Origin: an uncultured Bacteriovoracaceae bacterium
Lineage (GTDB): Bacteria; Bdellovibrionota; Bacteriovoracia; Bacteriovoracales; Bacteriovoracaceae
NCBI GenBank assembly: GCA_937931205.1
Contig: CALHBF010000019.1
Location: 1-64,000, forward strand
Direction of reading: 5' to 3'
Length of the DNA: 64,000 nt
This document shows, piece by piece, positions 38,753 through 49,152 of the stretch. The notes under the pieces are model-generated. The model saw nothing but the letters and a program-made list of their open reading frames with translations. It did no database searches and was not told the origin of the DNA. The position numbers and the translations under genes are program-made. How positions within the stretch are numbered: the first letter of the stretch is position 1; each line of letters starts with the position of its first letter.

Positions 38753-39184
38753 TTATTTCTTATTTTTGTTCGCAGTTAATTGGAAAGACTTAACCCAGTC
38801 AAGGTCTCCCTTCTTCCAACAGTAAGCAATACCTTCAATAAGGATAGAAACGAAGCTTAAGAAGACGATAAGTGCATAACCACCTTCACCCATCTCGTTC
38901 ATTTCTTTAAAAATTGCAGCAACTGGAAACATGAGAACCGATTCAACATCGAAGATGATGAAGATTAATCCCACAACATAGAAACGAACGTTGAACATTG
39001 ACCACGCTGTTCCTACAGGTTCTTCACCACACTCGTACGGAGTCGATTTAAGGTGAGATGGTTTTTTAGGCGCAAGGTACACGGATAAAAAATGTCCGCC
39101 TAAAAAAAGTAAAACGGCGATGGCCATTAAGATAACAATTGGCATCAAGCCATCAAAAGTAGCTGGTGTCATGGAAATCTCCAC
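38753..39184 (-). CDS. nuoA: NADH-quinone oxidoreductase subunit A
   Basis: STPYECGEEPVGTAWSMFNVRFYVVGLIFIIFDVE. Confidence 0.96.
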   Translation of the reverse strand: MEISMTPATFDGLMPIVILMAIAVLLFLGGHFLSVYLAPKKPSHLKSTPYECGEEPVGTAWSMFNVRFYVVGLIFIIFDVESVLMFPVAAIFKEMNEMGEGGYALIVFLSFVSILIEGIAYCWKKGDLDWVKSFQLTANKNKK

Positions 39185-39326
39185 TGCATTTAATCTGAAA
39201 AAAAGTAGTTTTAAGATACAAAAGATGTTGAAAATAGGGAAGTAATTTTAAAAGTATCGCTGTATTCTCTTCAAAGAGTTAGAAACGCTTCCAAAAGTTC
39301 AAGAACTAAACTTTTTTTATCAGGTA

Positions 39327-42300
39327 ATGGCCGTGAATCTGTTTAATGGAATTATTCAAAAACTAAAATATTGGCGTGAACACCAAGGCCCTTTAGCGAT
39401 TAAGGGAATTTCTCCTCAGCAATGGAGCTTGTTGTTAGGTAATTATTTTAAGGACTTACTCCTTGATCGCCATCATTTTATCGTTTGCTCGGATCAGGAT
39501 GAAGCTGAAAATGTTTTTGAAACATTGAAGGGTGTAGATAATATTTATTTTTACCCAGGGCACAACCACTCCCTCTATTCAACAATTTTGGCCAGTGAAC
39601 AAGTTCTTCTAACGCAGTGGTCCTGCCTTTATCATCTCAAGAAAAATTCTTCATCGACTATCATTACTACGTGGGATGGGCTTCTCATGCTAGGTGTTGA
39701 AGAAAAATTTTTCGACCAAAACGTTTTTGAAATTAAACAAGAAGACATTATTTCCCCATTTGATCTGGCCGAAAAACTAGTCGCTCTCGGGTATCATTCC
39801 ACTTCGACTGTTGAAGAACCCGGAACATTTTCCAAAAAAGGAGAGATTTTTGACATCTATCCTTTAGGTCATTCTCCAGTTCGACTTCATTACTTTGATG
39901 ATTTGGTAGAGCATATTTATGAAATAGATCTATCCACCCAGAAAACAAATAAAGAAAAAACTTATTCAAACATTTCTCTATTACCGGCACCTGGTTTTTT
40001 AACTAAAGATGAGTACACCACTAATCTTCGTGAGAATATTCCCCAGGCCCAGCCGGCCTTTAAAAATAAATACGAACTCCGTAAGATGATTTTTAGAAAC
40101 TTGGGTGAAGGTCAGCTTTTTGAAAATTATTCTGCCTACATTCCTTTATTTTTCAAAAATCCTAAGGCACTTATTGATTATGCTGATTCAAAAACTATCA
40201 TCAGCTTTATTAACTATGAAGTTGGTCTAAAAAACTACGAGTTGTTTTGGGCCGGTCAACAAGAAGATTTTGAACTTCTCAATGAAGATCTCGAAAACGC
40301 TAACCTGCTGCCAAGTCCTGATCATTTCTATTACAAAGATATTCCGGGCAATAATGCAAAGACCTTGATCATTGAGCCGATTAATATTCAGGTCGACTTT
40401 GATGAAAAACTAAATCAAGAACTCAATTTATCTCTCGAGGGTATCGGTTCATTTTTAAAAACAAAAATGAAACTGCATGGAGATATTCCCGATAAAAAGT
40501 TTGAATACATCAAGCTTGCTCTTAGCATTCTGAAAAACGAATTGCGCCATGGCGGTCATCTTGTCATTACTTATAAAAATGATAGTTCTCGCCAAGAACT
40601 TGAGTATCTTCTTCGTGAAAACCAGTTGATGGAATTAGGTGAGAGGCTTCATTTCATCAAAGGTACTCTTGATGAAGGTCTTTACTACCGAACAGAAAAT
40701 ATTTTTATTCTTTCTGAATCTGATTTTTTTGCTACCAAACAACGAAAGGCCAAAAAAGTTGCTTCCGGTGATAAAGATCTTTTCGCTGAACAAATTGCCA
40801 CTCTTAAAGCTGGTGACTACGTTATTCACCGAGATTACGGAATCGGTGTTTATCAGGGAATGGAAACCATCACTGCTGGTGATCAGCAAAACGATTACTT
40901 AATCATTCACTATGAAGGTAATGATAAAGTTTATGTTCCTGTTTATAAGCTAAACCTTGTTCAAAAACATGCTGACGCGACCAGCGGCTTAAAAGTAGCT
41001 TCCCTAAAATCTAAAAAGTTTAATGAACTTAAAGCTAAAGTCAGATCATCAGTTAAGAAGCTTGCTTTTGATCTATTAAAACTCCAGGCCCAAAGAAAAC
41101 TTGCAGGCGGCTATCCTTTTTCGGCCCCTGATCATCTTTATAAAGAGTTTGAATTAACATTTCCTTTTGAAGAAACGCCTGATCAAGAAAAAGCGATCTT
41201 TGATGTACTAGAAGATATGCAACGTCAGCATCCGATGGATCGACTGGTTTGTGGAGATGTAGGGTTTGGTAAGACGGAAGTGGCCATGAGAGCCGCTATG
41301 AAAGCAGTGCTGGATAAAAAACAAGTGGTGGTGCTGGTACCAACAACTGTTTTGGCCCTTCAGCACTTTCATTCTTTTAAAAAGAGATTTGCGCAATTTC
41401 CAGTCAATGTAGATTTTGTTTCTCGTTTCAAGACACCAAAAGAAAAACAAAAAACTTTGGATGACGTCAGCGAAGGTCGTGTTGATATCCTAATCGGTAC
41501 TCATGCCGTACTGACTGACAGTGTGAAATACCATGATCTCGGTCTTCTCATTATTGATGAAGAACATCGATTCGGAGTAGGTCACAAAGAAAAACTAAAA
41601 ACAATGAAATCAGGAATTGATGTCCTGACAATGACAGCAACTCCTATTCCTCGAACCTTACAACTTTCATTTTTAGGTATTCGTGACCTCTCACTTATCC
41701 AAACCGCTCCGCCGAGACGTCAGTCAATTAAGACTTATATTATTAAAGCAGATGATCTCACTTTAAAAATGGCGATAGAAAAAGAGTTGGCCCGCGGTGG
41801 ACAAGTTTATTACATTCACAATCGAGTCCATGATATTGAAGAACATCTTCTCTATTTAAAAAAGCTCGTTCCCAACGCCAGAATTTCGCTCACTCATGGG
41901 CAGTTGAGCGAGCGGGATATTGAAAAAAATATTAATGATTTTTATGAACATAAAACAGACATTCTTTTAGCGACGACTATTGTTGAATCCGGAATTGATG
42001 TTCCTAACGCCAATACCATGATTATTGACCGTGCTGATACTTACGGACTGGCACAACTTCACCAATTAAGAGGAAGAATCGGGCGAAGTGATCGTAAGGC
42101 CTATGCTTACTTCATGATTCCGGGAACAAGAATATTGAGTGAAATTGCTCAACGCCGTTTACACGCACTTCAAACCTACGCTGATATGGGTTCAGGTTTC
42201 GCACTGGCATCAAGTGATATGGAAATTCGTGGAGCAGGGGATATTCTGGGAGGCGAGCAATCAGGCCATATTGAATCTATCGGGCTTGAGTACTACATGG

Positions 42301-42809
42301 ATCTCCTCCAGGAAGCGATCTTAGAGCTTCGAGGAGAACAAAAAGTTTCAATCAAGAATTTGGAAATCCAAGCTTCTTTCTCTGCCTACATTCCAAACTC
42401 ATACATTACTGATCACGCGCTCAGATTGAAGTACTATAAACGTCTATCTAATAGTCAGGATCATAAACGACTAGAAGAAATTATTTCTGAAATAACTGAT
42501 GCTTTCGGAATTACGCCACGAGAGCTGGAAGCTCTTTATGGAATTCTTCGCTCACGTATTCAATTCCAACCACTCGGTATTCGTTTAGTGAAAGTGGCCG
42601 GTTCCCAAATTCATCTGTTCTTTGATGAAGAAATACTGAACCATAACACTCAGCTAAGAGACAAAATCCTTGGTTTTTTCATGAAACAGCCAAAATTTTA
42701 CAAGCTAAACCCCGATGCCTCGGTCACATGTCTATTTAAAGAGCCTGTCAATGCTCAAACCCTATGGGAATTTTCTAAACATATTGCAGGGCAATTGGGT
42801 GCATGTTAA
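39327..42809 (+). CDS. mfd: Transcription-repair coupling factor
   Basis: CarD/RID HRDYGIGVYQGM; helicase GDVGFGKTEVAMRAA, DEEHRFGVGHKEK, QLRGRIGRSDRKAYAYF. Confidence 0.97.
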   Translation: MAVNLFNGIIQKLKYWREHQGPLAIKGISPQQWSLLLGNYFKDLLLDRHHFIVCSDQDEAENVFETLKGVDNIYFYPGHNHSLYSTILASEQVLLTQWSCLYHLKKNSSSTIITTWDGLLMLGVEEKFFDQNVFEIKQEDIISPFDLAEKLVALGYHSTSTVEEPGTFSKKGEIFDIYPLGHSPVRLHYFDDLVEHIYEIDLSTQKTNKEKTYSNISLLPAPGFLTKDEYTTNLRENIPQAQPAFKNKYELRKMIFRNLGEGQLFENYSAYIPLFFKNPKALIDYADSKTIISFINYEVGLKNYELFWAGQQEDFELLNEDLENANLLPSPDHFYYKDIPGNNAKTLIIEPINIQVDFDEKLNQELNLSLEGIGSFLKTKMKLHGDIPDKKFEYIKLALSILKNELRHGGHLVITYKNDSSRQELEYLLRENQLMELGERLHFIKGTLDEGLYYRTENIFILSESDFFATKQRKAKKVASGDKDLFAEQIATLKAGDYVIHRDYGIGVYQGMETITAGDQQNDYLIIHYEGNDKVYVPVYKLNLVQKHADATSGLKVASLKSKKFNELKAKVRSSVKKLAFDLLKLQAQRKLAGGYPFSAPDHLYKEFELTFPFEETPDQEKAIFDVLEDMQRQHPMDRLVCGDVGFGKTEVAMRAAMKAVLDKKQVVVLVPTTVLALQHFHSFKKRFAQFPVNVDFVSRFKTPKEKQKTLDDVSEGRVDILIGTHAVLTDSVKYHDLGLLIIDEEHRFGVGHKEKLKTMKSGIDVLTMTATPIPRTLQLSFLGIRDLSLIQTAPPRRQSIKTYIIKADDLTLKMAIEKELARGGQVYYIHNRVHDIEEHLLYLKKLVPNARISLTHGQLSERDIEKNINDFYEHKTDILLATTIVESGIDVPNANTMIIDRADTYGLAQLHQLRGRIGRSDRKAYAYFMIPGTRILSEIAQRRLHALQTYADMGSGFALASSDMEIRGAGDILGGEQSGHIESIGLEYYMDLLQEAILELRGEQKVSIKNLEIQASFSAYIPNSYITDHALRLKYYKRLSNSQDHKRLEEIISEITDAFGITPRELEALYGILRSRIQFQPLGIRLVKVAGSQIHLFFDEEILNHNTQLRDKILGFFMKQPKFYKLNPDASVTCLFKEPVNAQTLWEFSKHIAGQLGAC

Positions 42810-42840
42810 TGTTTTTACTAGACGATATTTCAAACCAGGG

Positions 42841-43653
42841 ATGTGTATGAAAACTATTTCTATTGTAGTACTAGCTGCCATGATGGCACTTCCAGCAATC
42901 GCTCAGGATCAAGTTGTTGCCACTGTTAACGGTAAGAACATCACTAAAAAGCAATTCGAAGAATATCACTTACAAAATTTAAAATTTGTAGGAACACGTA
43001 AGATCACAAAAGAAGTTTCACTTCGTGATCTCGTAAATAGAGAACTTGCTATTCAGAAAGCTAAAAAAACTGGCCTTGATAAGAGTCCAGATGTTGTAGC
43101 GAAACAGGAAGAAATCCTTTTCCATGCTCAGGTTTCAAAAGATCTGGAAAATGAATTTAAAAAGATCAACGTTACTGATGAAGAGCTGAAGAAGTATTAC
43201 GATGAGAATCAAGAGTATCGTACTGCTCACATCCTTTATCGCTTACGTGCAGAACCAACTCCTGAAGAAGTAAAAGCTGCTCTTGAGCAAAGCATGGAAA
43301 TTTCAGCTGCTCTTAAAAAGAACCCAGATGATTTTGCTAAGCTAGCTAACAAATATTCTCAAACAACAGCAGCTCCTATCGGTGGCGACTTAGGGTTCCA
43401 ACCTCCGACACGCCTAGCTCCTGAATATTTTGAAGCTATTAAGGGTAAAAAAGTTGGATTTATCTCTGAGCCAGTAAGAACACAAATGGGATATCACATC
43501 ATTCGTATTCTGGGCGTTAAGTCATTCGATCAGATCGACAAAAACTTGTATAAGAAAATTATTTACGATAAAAAAAGAGACGCCCTTATTGAGAACTATT
43601 TCGAAGGTCTTGAGAAAGGTGCGAACATTAAGACTAATTTAAATAACTTTTAA
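42841..43653 (+). CDS. PpiC/parvulin-type peptidyl-prolyl isomerase, exported
   Basis: Signal peptide; YRTAHILYR, GGDLGFQPPTRLAPEYFEAI, GYHIIRI. Start at 42841 or 42847. Confidence 0.92.
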   Translation: MCMKTISIVVLAAMMALPAIAQDQVVATVNGKNITKKQFEEYHLQNLKFVGTRKITKEVSLRDLVNRELAIQKAKKTGLDKSPDVVAKQEEILFHAQVSKDLENEFKKINVTDEELKKYYDENQEYRTAHILYRLRAEPTPEEVKAALEQSMEISAALKKNPDDFAKLANKYSQTTAAPIGGDLGFQPPTRLAPEYFEAIKGKKVGFISEPVRTQMGYHIIRILGVKSFDQIDKNLYKKIIYDKKRDALIENYFEGLEKGANIKTNLNNF

Positions 43654-43661
43654 GAGACGTA

Positions 43662-44582
43662 GTGAAATTTTTAATCCTGCTAATTTCTTTGGGTTCAAGC
43701 TTAGCTTGGGCCCAAAGTCCTGATCTAAAACTCCTTGATAAAATCGTTGCTGTTGTAAACAACCAAGTCATCTCACTTTCTGAAATCCAGCGAATCAATG
43801 AAACTCTTGACGCTCGCACTGAGGTGTCTCCGATCCTTTATCATCAAAAGACTTATGATCAAAAGAAGCTGATTGAACTTATTATTAGAAGTTTCATTGT
43901 AAAAGAAAAACTCACGGCCCTTGGTTATGTCATTAATGACGATGCCGTGGAATCACGTATCAAAGCAACAGAAGGGCGTCTTGGTCTTGGCCGAGCTGAC
44001 CTTCTTACTTTCTTAAAATCAAAGAACATCACTTTTGAAGAATACTTTGAAATAATCCGTCAAACGATGGAATACAACATCTTTGCTTCACGTATTATTG
44101 CTCCACTGGTGTCAGTAACTGAACAAGAGATTAAAAATGAATTCTATAAAATGAATTCATCGAATAATGCCCTAAGCTTCAAATACCATCTGGTAGATTT
44201 CTTTATTCCAGAAGAAAAACTGATTAATAAAGATGATCAAAAATTTCTTTCAACTCTGCGTGATTATCAATTAACAGGAAAACTTCCTGAAGAGTTCCGT
44301 GATCTTGAAACAAGTGAGCTGGATAATTTGAGTGAAGAAGGTCTCTCTAAAGAGCTGGTTAAAGTTCTTAAAGAAACACCAGAGGGATCATTTTCTAAGC
44401 CCGTTCTGCTAGCAGGTCACTGGCATTCATTTTATGTGCAGAAAAAAGACCTTGTTGAATCTCTTCAGTATCAAAAAACGAAAGATCATATTCAGCAAGA
44501 TATCTTTATGACTAAAGGTCAGGCCGTAACTGAAAATTGGTTTGAGCGCGAATACGCTAACTACTTTATCAAATATCTTTAA
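43662..44582 (+). CDS. SurA N-terminal-like periplasmic chaperone
   Basis: Signal peptide; LDKIVAVVNNQVISLSEI...; SurA_N-type helices; GTG start. Confidence 0.82.
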   Translation: MKFLILLISLGSSLAWAQSPDLKLLDKIVAVVNNQVISLSEIQRINETLDARTEVSPILYHQKTYDQKKLIELIIRSFIVKEKLTALGYVINDDAVESRIKATEGRLGLGRADLLTFLKSKNITFEEYFEIIRQTMEYNIFASRIIAPLVSVTEQEIKNEFYKMNSSNNALSFKYHLVDFFIPEEKLINKDDQKFLSTLRDYQLTGKLPEEFRDLETSELDNLSEEGLSKELVKVLKETPEGSFSKPVLLAGHWHSFYVQKKDLVESLQYQKTKDHIQQDIFMTKGQAVTENWFEREYANYFIKYL

Positions 44583-44584
44583 TT

Positions 44585-45532
44585 ATGATTATCGTCACCC
44601 AGGGTCACCAACAGGGTATAGGACTTGAAGTTTTATTGAAATCAATTTTGGTTTCAGACGATAAACTTGCTCATTCACTATTATTTATCGGTTATTCACA
44701 CAGCTTAGAGACAAGTCTTAAGCATCTGCAAATTCCTTATCAAATCAACGAAGACTCTTTTGAAATTGCCCATCGAAAGGTGAAGGCCCGATGGCTAAAG
44801 GTCGTTAATGTTTCAGAAAGTTTTAGTTCCTTACTTGAAGGGATGAAAATCTGTGAAGAGGGTGGGCATCTGCTTCTCACACTTCCGACTAGTAAAGATC
44901 AGTTCCCAGCAGGTTTTAGCGGACATACCGAATACTTTCGTCACCATTACCGCTTACCAGAGATGGGTATGTTCTTCCTATCTCCAGACCTAAAAGTTCT
45001 ACTTTTATCAGACCATATACCGCTGCGAGAAGTTCCCCTATTAACCGAGCAGATCTTTATGGAAAGAATTGATCTGGCCCTTAAAACTCTATTGCAATGG
45101 AGATGGCCAGTGGAAAGAGTCCTTGTTGCTGGAATTAATCCCCACGCAGGCGAGGGCGGACTTATTGGCGACGAAGATAATAAGTTAAAGCATGCCATTA
45201 AAAAGCTTTCTGCCAAGCATACTATTAGCCTCGCTGGACCTTATCCGGGGGACACCATGCAACTTGAGCAGAAATCTTCGAATGATCTTCTCATTTATCC
45301 TTATCACGACCAAGGATTAGGAATTTTTAAATCTCTGCAAGGCTTTGTTGGTGCTAATGTAACTCTGGGTTTAAAATATCCAAGGTTAAGTCCAGATCAT
45401 GGAACATCTTTTTCTTTATTCGGCAAAAATAAGGCCGACTACCGTGGATGCGCTTACGTTCTGAGGCAAGCATTAAAATTATCGGAGTCACTCTATGGAC
45501 GAAATTCGCGTAACCAAAGCACGCATTCATAA
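44585..45532 (+). CDS. pdxA: 4-hydroxythreonine-4-phosphate dehydrogenase
   Basis: GHTEYF, SDHIPLREV, GINPHAGEGG, GPYPGDTM, YPYHDQGL, SPDHGTSF. Confidence 0.93.
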   Translation: MIIVTQGHQQGIGLEVLLKSILVSDDKLAHSLLFIGYSHSLETSLKHLQIPYQINEDSFEIAHRKVKARWLKVVNVSESFSSLLEGMKICEEGGHLLLTLPTSKDQFPAGFSGHTEYFRHHYRLPEMGMFFLSPDLKVLLLSDHIPLREVPLLTEQIFMERIDLALKTLLQWRWPVERVLVAGINPHAGEGGLIGDEDNKLKHAIKKLSAKHTISLAGPYPGDTMQLEQKSSNDLLIYPYHDQGLGIFKSLQGFVGANVTLGLKYPRLSPDHGTSFSLFGKNKADYRGCAYVLRQALKLSESLYGRNSRNQSTHS

Positions 45533-48299
45533 TTTAAAAAATATCGATATCGCTTTTCCTAGGCACTCACTGACTGTTATCACCGGCCCTTCTGGTTCTG
45601 GGAAATCCTCTCTGGCCTTTGATACCATCTACGCTGAAGGACAACGCCGTTATATCGAGTCTCTTTCGAGCTACGCCAGACAATTTATCGGCCAGATGGA
45701 AGCACCTGAAGTTGAATCCATCACTGGGCTTTCTCCTTCCATTGCCATTGATCAAAAATCAACAACTAAAAATCCTCGTTCAACTGTTGGAACCATAACT
45801 GAAATCTATGATTATCTAAGACTTCTGTACGCCAGACTCGGAGTTGCTCATTGTCCTGAGACAGGAGAGCGCGTTTCAAAGCAGTCTCCTCAACAGATTG
45901 TGAATACTGTCCTTAAATTAAAACAAGGCTCAAAACTTCAAATTCTTTCTCCCGTTATTCGCAATAAAAAAGGGGAGCACAAGGAAGAGTTAGCAAAGTT
46001 CATGAGTTTAGGTTTTCACCGTGTCCGCGTGAATGGAGAAATCCTTAATCTTGATGATTCAATTAAAATTAACAAATCAAAGTTTAATGATATTGATGTG
46101 GTTATCGACCGCTTAGTTTTAAAAGAAGGAGCGGAATCAAGACTTACAGATTCAGTTGAACATGCCTTAAGACTTTCTGACGGCTACTTAGTTGTTCTTG
46201 CTGATGATAAAGAGCATTTTTTCTCTGAACACAATTTCTCTTTTAAAACAAATAAGAGTTATCCCGATTTAGAACCAAGACTCTTCTCTTTCAATTCACC
46301 TTTAGGAGCTTGTCCAACCTGCAATGGTCTAGGACTTTTAAAACAGTTTGATCGCAATCAGGTTGTTCTTGATAACAGCATGAGCCTAGAGGATGGTGCA
46401 ATTCCTGTTTTAAAGAGAAATGCTTTTCTTTATCAGATGATTGCCGCTGTCGCTAAAGCTGAAAAATTTAAACTGAACACTCCTTTAAAGGAGTTAGACA
46501 AGGCCACTACTAAGATTCTCTTTGAGGGAACAGATACTGTTTATACTTATAAATTTGAGTCTGAGAATTCTTCATGGAACTTCAAAAAAGAATTCCCTGG
46601 TATCATTCCTTGGCTTGAGAAAAAGTATCACGAATCAGAATCTGAAAAGGTCAGAGGTGACCTTGAAGAATTCATGCACATTACAAAATGTCCTGAATGT
46701 CATGGCGAAAAACTAAATGCTTTTGCCCGTGCGGTTACTGTTAAAGATCAGACCATTATGCAGGTTTGCCGACTTTCCATCGAGAAAGCTTCTGACTTTT
46801 TTCAAAAACTAAAATTTGAAGGCAATGAAGCGATTATTGCTGAGAAGGTTTTAAAAGAAATTCGCGATCGACTTCGATTCCTCTTAAACGTTGGATTAAG
46901 TTACTTAACACTAGATCGAGATGCGACAACACTTTCTGGTGGAGAATCTCAAAGGATTCGTCTTGCCACTCAGATTGGCTCATCTCTCTCTGGTGTACTC
47001 TATGTCCTTGATGAACCAAGCATCGGTCTTCATCAGCGTGATAACGAAAGACTCATCCAAACTCTTATTGATTTAAAGAATATTGGTAATACTGTTCTCG
47101 TTGTTGAGCATGATGAAGACACCATGAGGGCCTGTGATTATCTCATTGATATGGGTCCACACGCCGGTATCAATGGTGGAAATATTGTGGCCCATGGTAC
47201 ACCTGATGAAGTATCAAAGGTTAAAGCTTCTATCACTGGACAGTATCTTTCAGGAAAACGATTGATCGAAGTACCGAAGAATCGTAAAAAACTCACCGAG
47301 GCGATTACTATTAATAAGGCCCGTGAAAATAATCTGCACGATCTCTCTGTTTCATTTCCACTAGGGGGATTAGTTTGTGTCACCGGTGTCTCTGGTTCAG
47401 GAAAATCTACTTTAGTTCACAAAGTACTTATTCCAGCGATCAAAAATAATTTAGTCCAATTTAAGAAAAGCTATTCACAAAATTATCACTCCATCAAAGG
47501 TGTGGATAAGATTCAATCAATCATTGAGCTTGATCAATCTCCTATTGGAAGAACTCCTCATTCAAATCCAGCTACTTATACAGGGCTTTTTGATCACATT
47601 AGAACCATCTTTTCTCAAACTAATGAATCAAAAATGCGTGGCTATAAACCTGGTCGGTTTTCTTTCAACGTTAAGGGTGGTCGATGTGAAGCCTGTGAAG
47701 GAAATGGTGTTTTAAAAATTGAAATGCATTTTCTGCCTGATGTTTATGTGACTTGTTCTGAATGTCACGGAACTCGCTATAACAAAGAAACACTTTCTGT
47801 TCTTTATCGCGGAAAATCTGTTGCCGATGTTTTAGCCATGAGCATTGAAGAAGCCGTAACCTTTTTTGAACATCATCCTAAAGTTAATCGTGCCCTCAAA
47901 GTGCTAAACTCGGTAGGCCTGGGTTACATTAAACTTGGTCAGCCCGCGACGACATTATCTGGTGGAGAAGCGCAGAGGTTAAAACTTTCTCGTGAGCTTT
48001 CAAAAAGCACTAAAGGCCATACTCTTTATGTTCTTGATGAACCAACGACCGGTCTTCATTTTGAAGATATTAAAGTTCTCCTCGATGCTCTCAATAAACT
48101 TGTTGATCAAGGAAACTCACTTCTTATCATTGAGCATAATCTTGATGTGATTAAGACAAGTGACTGGGTCATTGATCTTGGTCCTGAAGGTGGAGAGCAT
48201 GGTGGTCAAATTATGGCGCAAGGAACACCGGAAGATGTCGCCAAGGTTCGTGAATCACATACAGGCCGTTATCTTAAAAAGTTACTAAATCGCTCTTGA
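45495..48299 (+). CDS. uvrA: Excinuclease ABC subunit A
   Basis: GPSGSGKSSLAFDTIYAEGQRRYIESLSSYARQF; LSGGESQRIRLA; GVSGSGKSTLV; zinc-finger CEACEGNG...CSECHG. Confidence 0.98.
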   Translation: MDEIRVTKARIHNLKNIDIAFPRHSLTVITGPSGSGKSSLAFDTIYAEGQRRYIESLSSYARQFIGQMEAPEVESITGLSPSIAIDQKSTTKNPRSTVGTITEIYDYLRLLYARLGVAHCPETGERVSKQSPQQIVNTVLKLKQGSKLQILSPVIRNKKGEHKEELAKFMSLGFHRVRVNGEILNLDDSIKINKSKFNDIDVVIDRLVLKEGAESRLTDSVEHALRLSDGYLVVLADDKEHFFSEHNFSFKTNKSYPDLEPRLFSFNSPLGACPTCNGLGLLKQFDRNQVVLDNSMSLEDGAIPVLKRNAFLYQMIAAVAKAEKFKLNTPLKELDKATTKILFEGTDTVYTYKFESENSSWNFKKEFPGIIPWLEKKYHESESEKVRGDLEEFMHITKCPECHGEKLNAFARAVTVKDQTIMQVCRLSIEKASDFFQKLKFEGNEAIIAEKVLKEIRDRLRFLLNVGLSYLTLDRDATTLSGGESQRIRLATQIGSSLSGVLYVLDEPSIGLHQRDNERLIQTLIDLKNIGNTVLVVEHDEDTMRACDYLIDMGPHAGINGGNIVAHGTPDEVSKVKASITGQYLSGKRLIEVPKNRKKLTEAITINKARENNLHDLSVSFPLGGLVCVTGVSGSGKSTLVHKVLIPAIKNNLVQFKKSYSQNYHSIKGVDKIQSIIELDQSPIGRTPHSNPATYTGLFDHIRTIFSQTNESKMRGYKPGRFSFNVKGGRCEACEGNGVLKIEMHFLPDVYVTCSECHGTRYNKETLSVLYRGKSVADVLAMSIEEAVTFFEHHPKVNRALKVLNSVGLGYIKLGQPATTLSGGEAQRLKLSRELSKSTKGHTLYVLDEPTTGLHFEDIKVLLDALNKLVDQGNSLLIIEHNLDVIKTSDWVIDLGPEGGEHGGQIMAQGTPEDVAKVRESHTGRYLKKLLNRS

Positions 48300-48364
48300 T
48301 GCACACTCTGCAAATTGCTCCTTACTCATCCTCAATCTAAAGTGGGATGGGTAAGGGGGATCCC

Positions 48365-48829
48365 ATGTTCAAACTAATTCTCATCTCGCTCTTTCTTGCA
48401 TCTTGCTCGAGTGTTCAACATAAAAAAGACAACAACTTTACCGATGAACGGGTTTCAACTTTCATGAAAGGTTGGAAAAAAGATAAAGCTCAAGTTGATG
48501 AAGCCACCTATAAAAAAACTTATGGAAAATACCTAGAAAGTGTTCGCAAAGTTTTTGTCAAAGAGGGGATGGCCAAGAATATTGACTACTATTTGGATAC
48601 ACTCACAAAAATGGATCATAACGTAGATCTGGCCAATGATAATTACGATGGCAATACTCCAGGAAGTACTGAGCGAACAAAAGTTGTCATCGGTGTTTAT
48701 GATAAACTTCTTGAAGAGCGTAGTTATAAGCTTCTTAATAATTACGGATTTAATTTTTATTCAGAGTTAATGAAGAATAGGAATGAATTTATAGAGAAGA
48801 ACGGAAGCGAGTTTGATTTTCCACTTTAA
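48365..48829 (+). CDS. Hypothetical lipoprotein
   Basis: MFKLILISLFLASCSS lipobox; start at 48365 after AAGGGGGAT. Confidence 0.75.
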   Translation: MFKLILISLFLASCSSVQHKKDNNFTDERVSTFMKGWKKDKAQVDEATYKKTYGKYLESVRKVFVKEGMAKNIDYYLDTLTKMDHNVDLANDNYDGNTPGSTERTKVVIGVYDKLLEERSYKLLNNYGFNFYSELMKNRNEFIEKNGSEFDFPL

Positions 48830-48832
48830 GGC

Positions 48833-48860
48833 AAAAAAAAGGCCCTCTTACGAGGGCCCT
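48833..48860 (-). terminator. Rho-independent terminator after atpE
   Basis: Reverse strand GGCCCTC-GTAA-GAGGGCCTTTTTTTT. Confidence 0.9.
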
Positions 48861-48865
48861 ATTAA

Positions 48866-49099
48866 TTAACCAACAACTGGCTTAATTAGGAACGCGATAA
48901 CGAAAGCGTAGATTACTAGAGACTCGATTAGAGCAAGAGCAATAATCATTGGAGTAAATAGTTTATCAGCAGCAGCTGGGTTACGAGCGATACCTTCAAG
49001 AGCTACAGAAGCAGCTTTACCTTGAGCATAAGCACCACCGATAGCTGAGAAAGTGATTGTGAAAGCAGCAGCAAGACCTAGTACAGCGTTAATTTCCAT
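48866..49099 (-). CDS. atpE: ATP synthase F0 subunit c
   Basis: GGAYAQGKAASVALEGIARNP; ALALIESLVIYAFVIAFLI. Confidence 0.97.
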   Translation of the reverse strand: MEINAVLGLAAAFTITFSAIGGAYAQGKAASVALEGIARNPAAADKLFTPMIIALALIESLVIYAFVIAFLIKPVVG

Positions 49100-49152
49100 A
49101 AAATTTTCCTTCCTTTAAAAAGGGTTAAAATAACTGTTTTCGATAGTTCGGA

